DNA of 64,000 nt. Origin: Nepenthes gracilis. Its lineage: Eukaryota > Streptophyta > Magnoliopsida > Caryophyllales > Nepenthaceae. Both the position numbers and the translations under genes were made by a program. The notes below the pieces were generated by a model, which ran no database searches, had not been told where the DNA came from, and worked only from the letters and a program-made list of their open reading frames with translations. The DNA is taken from assembly GCA_033239525.1 (NCBI GenBank), contig BSYO01000004.1:27938037-28002036 (forward strand), given 5' to 3'. Of the stretch, positions 1 to 10,240 are shown piece by piece; the stretch's first letter is position 1; every line of letters starts with the position of its first letter.

Positions 1-2484
1 AACCTTGTTATAAGCTTAGATCGAAAGATCTTTTCTATTGGCTTACCGATATGCCCATTAGATATCAGCTAATATGCTTTCTAGAGATGCATCAATTTCA
101 TCATTATTAATCTTGTCATATATTCTATTTGTTTAATTGTACGAACAATTGAATAATTTTAATGGGAAATAGTGATTATAATTCCTAAACAATTCTTTTA
201 TTAGGAATATCTTTTTCATTTAGTTACTATTTTTTTTGCAATAAAATAATAATAGTATGTGGTTTTATAATCTTTCATTACAAGTAATTCAAACTATCAT
301 TTTAGAGTTTAAATTTTCACTAAACATACTTTTTTATTATATTAAGACTCTTACAAAATATTTCGTACTTTTCTAGCACTAGTAACTCTCATAACCCTTG
401 AAAAAATTATCTCTGCCAAAGTTTATTGTAAAATGAATAAGGCCTTCGAACTCCTCCTTCTTAATGAGGTGAGGTTCAAATGATCTTCTGCTTTGAAAAA
501 CCCATCTTGTAAAATGTCTCACATCTCATAGGAAAAAAAATATCCTCATTTTTATTTCCTTTGTCATAGTTTTTCTTTATTGGATCCCACTATTTTTTGA
601 GGAAATCTTAGGAATAGTGTGAAAATACATGGTAAAATTTTAGTCTAATTGGGTGATGGACCCATACCCAATTTACGATCAAATTTTACCAACTGAGCCA
701 TATAGACGTATTAATTCATATTCGATTTACTTCTAATAATCGATCTCTATCAAAGAATTATTCGAATTTAATCCCTAGTAATGAAATAGAACGCCTTCCA
801 ATCTTTTTATAGGTATTACTTTACTGTCTTGAAAATGTGCAACACTTTTTAAACCCCAACATTCAAGCCACCAATAAAATTTCAAAAACTCACGAATTAA
901 AACATATATTTAATAATAGTAGAAGAATTTTTAAATAAGAAAATCAGTCTTTTTAGATTACATGGAATAGATTTTCTTCTTCTCTTTTTTTCATACTTCT
1001 CTTGCTCTCTTTTCTCTTCTAAGTTAATCAATATGACAATTAGGTTAAAGCATAGAAAAGTATTTATAAGGGTAGTTGAAAATTAGAGTTTAAAATTTAA
1101 AACTAACAAAAATCTCGTTCCAACTCAAACGACAATGCGCATGAACACTGTTCATGGGCATTCTATGTGTAGAGTTGTCACAAAGTGTACACATCTGCCC
1201 CTCTGTACGTGCTTTGTGCATAGAGTTATCAAAAAATACGTATATGCATTTGTCATACGTGGTGATTCATGCATTATGCTACATTGCTAAATGCACATAT
1301 GCCCCTTTTATAGACCCAATCATTTCCATCTTCATCTTCTTATAGCTTGTATTAATTCATGATTAAGCACTATTAATAAATAAATAAATGACTCAAACGC
1401 ACTTCATTAGAATAAAGCTTCATCATATAACTAAGCCAACATAATAAACATAATACATGTCAATCAAAGAATCATCTCTTAGTGTCACCGTTCTTAAATA
1501 TTTTGTAACCACTAACAATTATGCCATCAATCATTGTGCAGTTCGTGCCAAAAAGAGACTAATGATAGCATGCATGGTCCACCTCATTTATGTAAAGTTG
1601 TTAATGTTAAACGCTGCATGTCCACTTAGCTGAGTTGCCAATTATGCAATCGAATGATATAATTCAGATTATTTATTGATCGTCTTGGTCCAATCAGTGG
1701 AACAGCAGCTCAAACCAACGCATCAACCAACGTGGATCAGGTCTAGGTTGAAAACAAAACGAAACAAAAGGACAAGCATTTTATTTTATTAAAAAAATTT
1801 TAAAAAATAATGCTGTCTACGTCAATTTATTATTTTTATTTTTTTATAATTTATTTTTATTTAAAATTATTAATATAAATAAATTGATACCAAAAAAAAA
1901 AAAAAAAAAACTGATATAAATACTATCTCACAGATATTTGTATAATATGAGATGCATGGTATCTTTTCGTACGGCATGTAACCACCACCCCTCTAAACCA
2001 AAAACAAAACCCAGAAAAGACTCACCACCGCTAATCTGTCACATGAAGCTTGCGGTAGGGAAAAAATAAGTAATATTGGTATACAAATATTATTAGAATA
2101 TTTTTTAATTATTTTTTAAATATTATTAATAATATAATATTTTATTAATCTCCTTATTAAAATAAGTTAATAAAATAAATAAATAAAAATTATATTATTC
2201 AAATATATTTTAAAACGGCTAAAAAGTCTTTTCCAAAATATTATTTAATTTATAGTTTATTGCTTAGTAACATGTTATAACATTCAAAATTGTTTTAATT
2301 TTTAATGAAAAATTTCCAATAAATATATTCTTTTATAATATCAAATTATAAGACATGCATTTTCAACAAATAGAAATAAAATGAAGTCTTCTATAAGCAT
2401 ATATATAAGAACTCTTTTAAGACAAGCATAATAATCTCCCCCTTTTATCTCGAGAAAACTTGAGCTGCTTTTATTTATTATATT
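1..2484. other. AT-rich intergenic DNA, no gene
   Basis: No open frame here has recognisable protein content. The stretch is AT-rich with homopolymer runs (an A run near 1893-1910). One AT-rich palindromic segment near 2085-2215 resembles the MITE-like element at 46731 and is listed separately. The only ORF of note (1154-1345) is 63 codons and looks random. Confidence 0.6.
2085..2215. repeat. AT-rich palindromic segment, possible MITE relative
   Basis: The left half (AATATAATATTTTATTAAT type) and the reverse complement of the right half (AATATAATTTTTATTTATTT type) resemble each other. Both match the terminal sequence of the better preserved element at 46731-46926. The ends and a target duplication are not clear. 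The link to a MITE family is an inference from visual similarity of AT-rich sequence, so it is weak. Confidence 0.3.
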
Positions 2485-2489
2485 CGAAG

Positions 2490-3350
2490 TGTTGGGTTCC
2501 AATACCCGGGGTCCCTAAAAGAATGGGTAAGGGGACGAGTACTTGACCAGAGAAGCCCAAATTGTCAGTTTGTCCGAGACCTCATAAGGTGCCCGCAGCC
2601 CGAGGGCATTCCACGATGAGCCCAAAAGCCTTTAGCGAGTCAGCAAGGCAGTTAGCGACCGAGAACATTCTTATTCCGTCCGAAAACAAGCACGATACGA
2701 CATCTAATCCGCGGACTCATTCAAAGACTAAAAAGGTCAGTAAAGGACGAGGACTTTCCCGATATCCGAAATGCCACCAAACACAGAACAGTTACCAAGG
2801 AACACACAACCTTGCATCACGCCACCGCCCAGTCATCAAGGGCGATCCGAGCACGTCTTGTCATCTCGTGGTCAAGGTCACAGCCGACGTCCCTGACAAA
2901 GTATGGCCATTTAGCGGCGCTGGCAGTTAGCTTCATGCACACGCCAGCGTGCCTGACACAGTATGGCCATGTCAGCATAATAGGTGGTCAGCCTCCCTAT
3001 AGGCACCAATAGCCATGTGGACATTTTCAACAGCTAGATTTTTCTATAAATACCAGACAGAAGCCCTCATTTAGGGGGGACTTTCAAGGCGGATTTTCCC
3101 TCCCCTCCAACAAGGAGAACCAAGAAAGATAGAAAAATTCCAAGAAAGGGGAGAAATCCCCAAAAGCTTGTACTTTGTACGAATCGCATACATATTGAAG
3201 CATTTCCAAAGGCTCAAGGCATCGTGATTTTTCCTCCTCATTTAATGGGAGGTTTTCCACATAAAAAACCGGTCTCAATCTCTCTCTCTCCCCAACTCTA
3301 AACCTCGAACACTTGTGTTGCTTCGGACCCCTGGAAACCGAGAGGCAACA
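2490..3350 (+). repeat. Element A 5' LTR
   Basis: An 861-bp direct repeat matching 7807-8672. It begins TGTTGGGTTCC and ends GAGGCAACA. It contains a TATAAATA box at 3045-3052 and a small inverted motif TCCTCCTCATTTAATGGGAGG near its 3' end, followed by TTTTCCACATAAA, a layout common in the R/U5 part of plant LTRs. A minus-strand ORF crossing its 3' end (3084-3278) recurs in the other LTR only because the LTRs are copies; it is not a gene. Confidence 0.93.
3045..3052 (+). promoter_or_regulatory. TATA box of element A 5' LTR
   Basis: TATAAATA follows TTTC and precedes CCAG. The same box lies at the same relative place in the 3' LTR (8365-8372). It is the likely core promoter of the genomic retrotransposon RNA. 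Confidence 0.6.
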
Positions 3351-3368
3351 TTGGCGCCGTCTGTGGGA
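3351..3368 (+). other. Primer-binding site of element A
   Basis: TTGGCGCCGTCTGTGGGA follows directly on the LTR end. The TGGCGCC core can pair with a tRNA 3' end (CCA end; first bases resemble plant tRNA-Asp). Element B has TTTGGCACCGTCTGTG at the same place, supporting a shared priming type. The tRNA identity is inferred. Confidence 0.6.
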
Positions 3369-3453
3369 AAAGGACTAAAAGTCAGCTTCTCACCCGCCCA
3401 GAAACATCAGACCACGCTTCAATAATTTTTACGCAACCGCCAGCACTCCGAAG

Positions 3454-4251
3454 ATGATGAGCAGGCGGGACAGTACGTTCGCCCGAGAGGATGAACACTT
3501 CGACAGGTGTCTCCCGTCAGGCGACAGGAGGAGTGGCGTTCCCAGTGTGCGAAAGCTAGTGCAAAAAGTGAACAGTCTTTCAAGAACCGTCCGTACCCTC
3601 CGCGAGAGGGTGAACGAGCAGTCCAGGGGAAGACACCCTGAAAGCTCGTTTCCGCCAATGCCCCAGGAGCGACAGGCTGCCCGAGCTCCTGGCGAGCTGA
3701 GGAACTACCTCAACAAGAAGAAATCTATGAGCTAGGCCCCAACGAAGAAAGGGCTCAAGAGGCTCTGGAAGACGGTCTTCGGACCCAAAATCGACGATAC
3801 GAGCCAGCCAGAAGGACGAGAAGACCCCCGGTACACAAGGACAGGGGGAGGAAAGAGAAGGGCGAGCACCCAAATGAAGACCCCGGGACCGTCCAGACAA
3901 AACGAGCCCCAGCGGACGTTCCCTGAAGGAGAGAGGCCATCCGGCCCACTTGCTCCCATTGAATTGCTCGCCAACATCCTGAGGCAAATCAGGGAGGAAG
4001 AATTCCTGAGATGGCCCAAGGCCCCGAAGAACCTAGATGGGGGCGACCAATGGGAATACTGTCATTACCACTGCTGTCACGGTCATGACACTGAGGACTG
4101 CAGGAAACTTCAGGCCGAGATCGAGCGGCTAGTGAGGGAAGGCTATCTTGACCGTTTCCTGTCACAACCCGGGCATGGCCCTGGAGCAGCAGGACGCAGC
4201 CGGTCACGCCGCTCCAAAGGCAAGGCCGTGATGGGCTCGAAAAACGCCTGA
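3454..4251 (+). pseudogene. gag: Element A shortened gag (single in-frame TAG)
   Basis: One frame runs 266 codons from ATG at 3454 to the stop at 4251, broken only by a TAG at 3733-3735. The first part is charged and likely helical. The last part carries the signature of the Tat-type gag C-terminus: FLRWPKAPKNLDGGDQ, then a CHYHCCHGHDTEDC zinc-knuckle-like segment and an EIERLVREGYL helix. Element B has the same segment at 32150-32335 (FLKWPKALKNLEGGDQ, CHYHRYRGHGTENY). The central capsid region visible in B (DAYDESADP and SFNELTEAFPSQF) is absent, so A's gag is an internally deleted version. The TAG could be a late mutation; a nearby frameshift is an alternative reading. The product would bind element RNA if made. 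Confidence 0.7.
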
Positions 4252-4474
4252 CTCGTTCTTAGCAACGCCAATGCCGGCAAGGCTAGCACTGGACATAATT
4301 GTCAGAAGATCCAAGGGAGCAGCAAGAGGACCGCCAAGACTGGAGCTTACGGACTAGTGTACCGTGAGGGTTCAAAAAGGCCCTCGAGGCCACACGATGT
4401 AACACGTATCCATCAATGAAAACGTCTAGTCGTTGTATCTATCGATAACTGTTCTAAGACTCCCTCATCAACGA

Positions 4475-5052
4475 CGAATTCAAAAACTCGGTTCCGTCCG
4501 AGCGGCCCAAGAGGTCGAATTCAAAAAACTCGGTTCCGTCCGAGCGGCCCCAGAGGTCGAATTCAAAAACTCGGTTCCGTCCGAGCGGCCCAAGAGGTCG
4601 AATTCAAAAAACTCGGTTCCGTCCGAGCGGCCCCAGAGGTCGAATTCAAAAACTTGGTTCCGTCCAAACGGCCCAAGAGGTCGAATTCAAAAAACTCGGT
4701 TCCGTCCGAGCTGCCCAAGAGGTCGAATTAAAAAATCGGTTCCATCCGAGCGGCCCCAGAGGTCGAATTCAAAAACTCGGTTTCGTCCGAGCGGCCCAAG
4801 AGGTCGAATTCAAAAACTCTTCGATTCCGAGCGGCCCTGCAGGTCGAATTCAAAAACTCTGTTCCGTCCGAGCAGCCCAAGAGGTCGGATTCAAAAAACT
4901 CGGTTCTGTCCGAGCAGCCCAAGAGGTCGAATTCAAAAAATTCGGTTCCATCCGAGCGGCCCAAGAGGTCGAATTAAAAATTCGGTTCCGTCCGAGCGGC
5001 CCAAGAGGTCGAATTCAAAAATTTGGTTCCGACCGAGCGATCCTAGAGGCCA
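4475..5052 (+). repeat. Tandem hairpin array in element A, 14 units of 39-42 bp
   Basis: Fourteen contiguous units follow the pattern CTCGGTTCCGTCCGAG, CGGCCCAAGAGGTCG, AATTCAAAAA. Each unit starts with a perfect 5-bp inverted repeat CTCGG/CCGAG around the loop TTCCGT. Units 1 to 4 form two copies of a dimer distinguished by CCCAAGAGG versus CCCCAGAGG, so dimers have been amplified. Units 9 and 14 are diverged. A plus-strand frame stays open across the whole array (4433-5110), probably because the unit is poor in stop triplets. Element B has a related array at the same relative position (36482-36965). It is not CRISPR: units abut without spacers. Confidence 0.92.
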
Positions 5053-5283
5053 AGCGTCAACAAGCATGACGAAAAGAAGGAAACACAGCGAGGACATCTC
5101 AAAGACTTAAGCATTATCACACCAAACAATGCATGTACACCGCGTAAAAAAAAATGAAAATGATACTAGACGCTGGGGGCTGGCTCCCCGAGAACTCTGC
5201 CCGCTGAGGTTGGTCTTCGTGAAGCTCCGAGGGCTCCGTCGGATCCGAAGGCCTGACGGCCTTGGAGAAAGAGGATCGCGGGG
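5053..5283. other. Element A spacer between array and antisense gene
   Basis: About 230 bp with a short A run near 5147 and GC-rich sequence after 5170. It may hold the 3' untranslated end of the antisense gene. No coding signal was recognised. Confidence 0.4.
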
Positions 5284-7273
5284 CTACCCTGGCTGAGAGG
5301 AGCTGGGGAAGGGCCTCCCGGAAGTGCCGTATAAATCATCCGCCGTTAAGGCGTTTGCGTTCCGAGGATCAAGTACAGCAGTGGGAAACCGCGGGCGAAT
5401 CAGTCGCAATACTCGACGGCACATATGGACGCCCTCCCAGTATTTGCTCTCCAATAAAGGCGCAAGGTCCGCGGTATGAATGGACGTCCTCAGCCTCTCA
5501 TCTTGACGGAATAGCCTGTCCTGAAGCAACGACTGCTGAAGCCGCTGAAGCTTCACAGTGTCCTCGAGGGAAGCTATCTTCCTCCTAGCCTCTGCTAGCT
5601 CCGTCTTCGCTCGTTGGGCTGCTTCACCGGCAGCTTTCAGGGCCTCCATTTGGGAAAAATCCCGGGCAACCCCTCCAATTATCGCGTCAATCTTCCCAGC
5701 TACGTCTCGAAGCTGCATCAAAGGGCAAAAACCATTAGGACGAGAGAGGGGAAAGCAAGAGACCAGGACATTCAAAGGAAAAATGGAAGTACCTAGGAAA
5801 CGAGGAAGTCGCCACATACAAAAGCCACCCCAGTGGTCTCGGGAGCTCGGGTCTACGGGACAGGCACTACAGAAATCTCAACCCCTGCCTCAGGCAAAGG
5901 GGCGCCAGCATAAGGGGTAACGGCTGGGGGCTCGACAGCTATAAAAGGCGCCGCCATCGTCCCCTCGGAGGCACAGGGATCTTGGGCACCTCGAATTTCT
6001 TCATCGTGGGACTCCTCCCGGACCTCGCCAGGATCAACTTGGACTACAACGGGTTGCTCAGAAGGGTCAGGGGACATCAGGTCAGCAACAAACTCCTCGA
6101 CCTCCACTGCCTCTCGGACCGTCTCAGCCGTCGTTTTCCTCTCAGTGTCCGCAGAAGAGTTCACGCCTACTATGTCCTCGGAAGGGTGATCTATCCTGTC
6201 CGAGACCCTATAGGGCAAATCAGCGGGAATTACGGGAACAGGATCATCACTAAGGGGCTGGACGTCCGAGAACTCCGTAATCTGGAAAATTGTCCCCGAG
6301 GACCCAGCAGGAGGACCAGATGTAGAGGCCAGGGAAAGACCTTCCATCTCCAGGGACTTTGGCAGAGTACCGGTCCTCGACCTCTTGAAGAGAGGGGCAA
6401 TCACATCATCATCGCCCAAATCATCAATGACGAAGTCAAAAATATCGTCATCATCATTGGAAGGAGGAGGCCCGACGATGGCGGCCGGGAGCTCTAAGCT
6501 CTCGGACGTAGGGCTCCTTTCCGAGTGACCAGCCGGACTTCCTATCCTCAATGGCTACGCCTTCCCCCTTGATCTCTTTTTCTTGGACTTCTCGGACGAA
6601 GCTGCAGTAGGGGCCTCATCCCGCGATTCCCACTTGGCCACTTCAAGGTTCTCGGGCGACAACCAGACATTGCGTTTATTTAGATGGAAGCCCCCAAGAT
6701 TGGCAAGCACCAAGTCCGTGAACTCCTTCGCAATTTCTCTCTCCTCTATCGAAGGATCAGAACACCGCCGGCTGGCCGCTTTCCCCCAGCCGACGGGGAT
6801 GGCCCAGTGCTCGTGAACTCCAAGGAAGAAATACTTATCCTTCCATCACTTGGTGGAATCAGGGTTCCCCCGCACATCAAAGAAAAACCCGGGCGAGGAG
6901 TCATTGTAATCCAGTCGAGGTTATGCGTAAAGCGAAACATAACCTTGACAGTGGTGACGCTCAAAAGCTTCTTGTGGCATCGGAAGAAAACGCACAAGGA
7001 GACCAAATACCTTATTGCATTCGGCTGAAATCTAGCGAAAGGAACCTCGAGTGCCCTCATGATCTCGTAAAGCTCTCCTGGCACCGGGAACCGCAGCCCG
7101 CCTTTGAGGTGGATTTTGTAAACGGTGATGAAGCCATCTGGAGGGTGCAACGCCCTGTCCTGCGCCCCCGGAATCAGCATGCTCGTGGATTCCAAAATCT
7201 GATATCGAGTCCGGATCTCCAAGAGCCTATCAAGCGTCATCGTAGAAACGATATCTCTCACTCCAGGCGCCAT
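5284..7273 (-). pseudogene. Element A antisense accessory gene, spliced, putative gypsy-type transposon protein
   Basis: This minus-strand gene lies opposite to gag. It starts MAPGVRDI (ATG at 7273). Conserved stretches include PPDGFITVYKIHLKGG and FQPNAIRYLVSLCVFFRCHK. After a frameshift near 6910 follow KDKYFFLGVHEHWAIPVGW and EFTDLVLANLGGF, then a basic KSKKKRSRGK patch (possible NLS) and an acidic segment DDDDIFDFVIDDLGDDD. An intron (5713-5792: CTAG|GTACTT, TTTGATGCAG|CTTCG) precedes exon 2 (5712-5284). Exon 2 is a coiled coil followed by KYWEGVHMCRRVLRLI. The N-terminal part resembles Pfam's Transposase_28, 'putative gypsy type transposon'. In-frame stops near 6848, 6566 and 5853 show decay. 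Element B has a homologue with the same intron. Known precedent: gene 23 of Grande elements, reported as nuclear. Its molecular function is unknown. Confidence 0.72.
5713..5792 (-). other. Intron of the element A antisense gene
   Basis: On the minus strand the donor is TTTCCTAG|GTACTTCC and the acceptor is CCCTTTGATGCAG|CTTCGAGAC, with a pyrimidine-rich tract before it. The 80-bp intron joins the acidic-domain frame to the coiled-coil exon. Element B shows a donor/acceptor pair at the matching place (37697-37780 area). Confidence 0.55.
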
Positions 7274-7423
7274 CGATGTGGGAAAGTGAAGGCAGAAAAG
7301 CAAAAGAAAATTTCAGTAGAAGAGCAACGGACTCGACACTAAGAGAAGAAGACGAAAGGGAAACGGGCATAAGTGGTTCTGTGAGGAAAGAAAGGCCATT
7401 GATAGGTTTGAAAATTTAAAAGG

Positions 7424-7450
7424 GCGCCATCATTGCCCTGGCCACGCGTC
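7424..7450 (-). promoter_or_regulatory. Conserved block upstream of the antisense gene in element A
   Basis: GCGCCATCATTGCCCTGGCCACGCGTC (plus strand, in two pieces GCGCCATCATTGCCCTG and GCCACGCGTC) lies about 150 bp upstream of the antisense ATG. Element B has almost the same block at 39301-39328, while sequence on either side is much more diverged. It is a candidate promoter element of the antisense gene; the role is inferred. Confidence 0.45.
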
Positions 7451-7784
7451 GCCTAGCCATTCAACAGCAGGGCATGATGACCTTTGCCTTCCCAAGGTGT
7501 GCGCAACCCGTCAGTCACACATTTAATGCTCTGCAGAAGCCCAAAACGGCGGCGCTGTGAATCCTCGGACTCAGAGAAGCTCTCAAACATCACAGCTTCA
7601 GATTTTGGTTGGCCATAATTCCGAGGACACAAATTGTCACGGACCGAGTTTAGAACTAAGCTTTCGTCTAGAAGCGTCATCACTCCTCGAACGATCAGTA
7701 TGCACGCGGATAGGCTCTCATAGGAAAAGCCATCTTGAAGGACGGTGGCGTTGAAAGGACATGCCAAACGGTCGAGGGTCTCGA

Positions 7785-7806
7785 ACCCTTTGGCATGGGG
7801 GGCTTA
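7785..7806 (+). other. Polypurine tract of element A
   Basis: TTTGGCATGGGGGGCTTA directly precedes the 3' LTR start TGTTGGG. The G run is the likely plus-strand primer. Element B has TATAGGGGGTTAG at the same place. Confidence 0.55.
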
Positions 7807-8672
7807 TGTTGGGTTCCAATACCCGGGGCCCCTAAAAGAATGGGCAATGGGACGAGTACTTGACCAAAGAAGCCCAAATTGTCAGTTTGTCCGAGACCTC
7901 ATAAGGCGCCCGCAGCCCGAGGACATTCCACGATGAGCCCAAAAGCCTTTAGCGAGTCAGCAAGGCAGTTAGCGACCGAGAACTTTCTTATTCCATCCGA
8001 AAACAAGCACGATACGACATCTAGTTCGCGGACTCATTCAAAGACTAAAAAGGTCAGTAAAGGACGATGACTCTCCCTGATGTCCGAGAATGCCAGCTCA
8101 GCTTCACAGTTACCAAGGAACACGCAACCTCTACATCACGCCACCGTCGCAGTCAGTGGCAGTCCCGAAGCACGTCTTGTCATCTCAGGGCTGGCGTCAC
8201 AGGCTGACGTCCCTGACAAAGTATGGCCATTTAGCGGCGCTGGCAGTTAGCTTCATGCACACGCCAGCGTGCCCGACACAACATGGCCATGTCCGTAGAA
8301 TAGGTGGTCAGCCTCCCTATAGGCACCAACAGCCACGTGGACATTTCCAATAGCTAGATTTCTCTATAAATACCTGGCAGAAGCTCACATTTAGGGGGGA
8401 CTTTCGGGGCGGATTCTCCCCTCCCCTCCAACAAACGAGAACCAAGAAAGATAGAAAAATTCCAAGAAAGGGGAGAAATATCCAAAAGCTTATACTTTGT
8501 ACGAATCGCATACATATTGAAGCATTTCCAAAGGCCCAAGGCCTCGTGATTTTTCCTCCTCATTTAAGGGGAGGTTTTCCACGTAAAAATCCGGTCTCAA
8601 TCTCTCTTTCTCCCCAACTCTAAACCTCGAACACTTGTGTTGCTTCGGACTCCTGGAAACCGAGACGCAACA
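7807..8672 (+). repeat. Element A 3' LTR
   Basis: An 866-bp copy of 2490-3350 starting TGTTGGG and ending GACGCAACA, with a TATAAATA box at 8365-8372. Differences from the 5' LTR are scattered substitutions plus a few short indels, most of them around 8075-8190. Confidence 0.93.
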
Positions 8673-8677
8673 CGAAG

Positions 8678-9369
8678 TGTATGAAATAATATTATTTTTA
8701 ATATGGACCAAATTTTTAATATGGACCAAATAATATTTTATATATTTTATTTATGCCTGGTCATGGGGCCGTTTTTGCACAAATTTATTTTTTTATACCA
8801 ACTAATTACTTATCAAAAAAAGATATAATTGTGTTACAAAGAATGAGATTACCACTTACTAGTGTTTTAAAAATCAAAACACTTTCACCAAGCATCACTT
8901 ACTTGGAATAAATCTTTTATATTTAAAAAGAGCCGACAACTCTCTACATAAATAAAAAATTATCCAAAATTTTAATATTTTCTCGATATTTCAACATTCC
9001 CCAGGCTTTACTCTTTTTGGGTTACGAGGAACCCATCAATTAGGTGTTTCAATTGTGCATGTGCATCCATAGGGTGTGCTCCATCATATAATATATTTTT
9101 CATTTTTGTTTTTTATTGGAGCTATGGAGGATTTTTCAATTGAAATCCTTGGTTTTGATTTTTTTAAAATTAATGTTATTCAGATCTTAAGCTTATATTT
9201 CTCTAGAAAAATGAAGAAAAAAAGAAAGAAAAAAGAGAAAGACCGGGATACTATATTCAGATCTTAATGTTATTTATTTTTTTAAATAACTGAGTTTAAA
9301 AAAGATTACTAAAATAAAGTTATGAACAAAAATATATTAAAATTAATTACCAGAAAAAATACTATATTT
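8678..9369. other. AT-rich intergenic DNA
   Basis: No gene seen. A short tandem duplication of TTTTTAATATGGACCAAA lies at about 8694-8728, next to the element A insertion site. The rest is AT-rich with A/T runs. Confidence 0.5.
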
Positions 9370-10240
9370 GATGTGTTTAAAATTCAAATTTCGACGCTCA
9401 AGTTAGTAAATAACTTTCGAATTAAGAATGTGAAAGTAAAGAATATAAGAAAATGTAGAGAGTATTTGTAATTGGTGAGTACTCTCGTTGAGAGAGGCTT
9501 TATTGGTTCGCGAGGAACGCTGATTCAGAGTACTGTGTTCATTGGGAACGTATTGATAAAAAGAGAGAGCATTTACAGTTCGATGTGTATAAGCTTTTTG
9601 ACAGAGAGTTTTAGTGGAAAGTTTAAGCATTTAAGCTTATTGTAGGCAAATGAAAGGCATGCCTTGGAATGAGGACTCCATAACCTTTTTATAGGTGCTG
9701 CTTTGGGATGTCTTCCTTGTACATAAGGGTTTGATTCTCGTGCTCTGTTGGAATCGATGCCTTTTCCAGCGTGAAACTTTTACAGCAGTAATGGTTGCTA
9801 GATTGATTGTCTTCCTTATGCGTTTTATAATCGTTAGGGTTTCTAGCAAACGGAAAAATGATTCTAGCGCATTCCTTTAGGGATATGCGTTGAATCTACC
9901 AATGACTGTTGTTATTGATATTACTTTCTGTGAATGGTGCTAAATCAGGGGAGAAGACTGTTATTGGTCAAGGACGGTCACGTGGGCCAAACTGGGCTTG
10001 ACCCACTCGAGGCTTGATCTGCAGACGACCAATTGGTCATACTTTCCGTCAATGAAAGTATTGACCATCTTGTATAATTTCGATTAATGGAAGTATTAAC
10101 CGTTTTGGACCCAAGCGGGACATCCTATTCTTGGGCTTCTCCTAATTTATTGGCCTTCCGATTGATTTACCGTTGATCGTCGAGGCGCTAATGGGCTACT
10201 GTGAATTTGGACTTTTGAGTCAACCTACTACTACCATACC
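9370..10240 (-). mobile_element. Probable old solo LTR or LTR fragment, minus strand
   Basis: Read on the minus strand, the segment contains CTATAAAAAGG (9686-9696, TATA-like). It ends with ACTAACTTGAGCGTCGAAAT (near 9380-9400), a phrase typical of the U5 end of plant Ty3/gypsy LTRs. GC content is above that of its flanks. The exact ends and a target duplication could not be fixed, and no internal coding region accompanies it. A solo LTR is the simplest reading. Confidence 0.45.

Larger units (their letters stand above)
2485..8677 (+). mobile_element. Element A: complete non-autonomous Ty3/gypsy LTR retrotransposon with 5-bp TSD
   Basis: The element proper is 2490-8672 (6183 bp), flanked by a perfect 5-bp target duplication CGAAG at 2485-2489 and 8673-8677. 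Two highly similar LTRs start TGTTGGG and end GCAACA. Internally there is a primer-binding site after the 5' LTR, a shortened gag frame, a tandem array, a large gene on the minus strand and a G-rich polypurine tract before the 3' LTR. There is no protease, reverse transcriptase, RNase H or integrase. It therefore fits the TR-GAG type of non-autonomous element, which would need an autonomous Tat-type partner. The antisense gene and array are homologous to those in element B (30028-40612). The LTRs agree better than those of B, so A is probably the younger insertion. Confidence 0.92.

Noticed and set aside
3084..3278. Minus-strand ORF found twice (also at 8490-8729)
   Set aside because: It recurs only because it lies in the two LTR copies of element A. 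It covers the R/U5 part and has no protein resemblance.
4475..5052. Regularly spaced repeat that could suggest a CRISPR array
   Set aside because: Units abut directly with no unique spacers, sit inside a plant retrotransposon and vary in sequence; there are no cas genes.
5262..6497. Several plus-strand ORFs over the antisense gene of element A
   Set aside because: They are shadows of the minus-strand gene, which shows homology to element B on the minus strand only.
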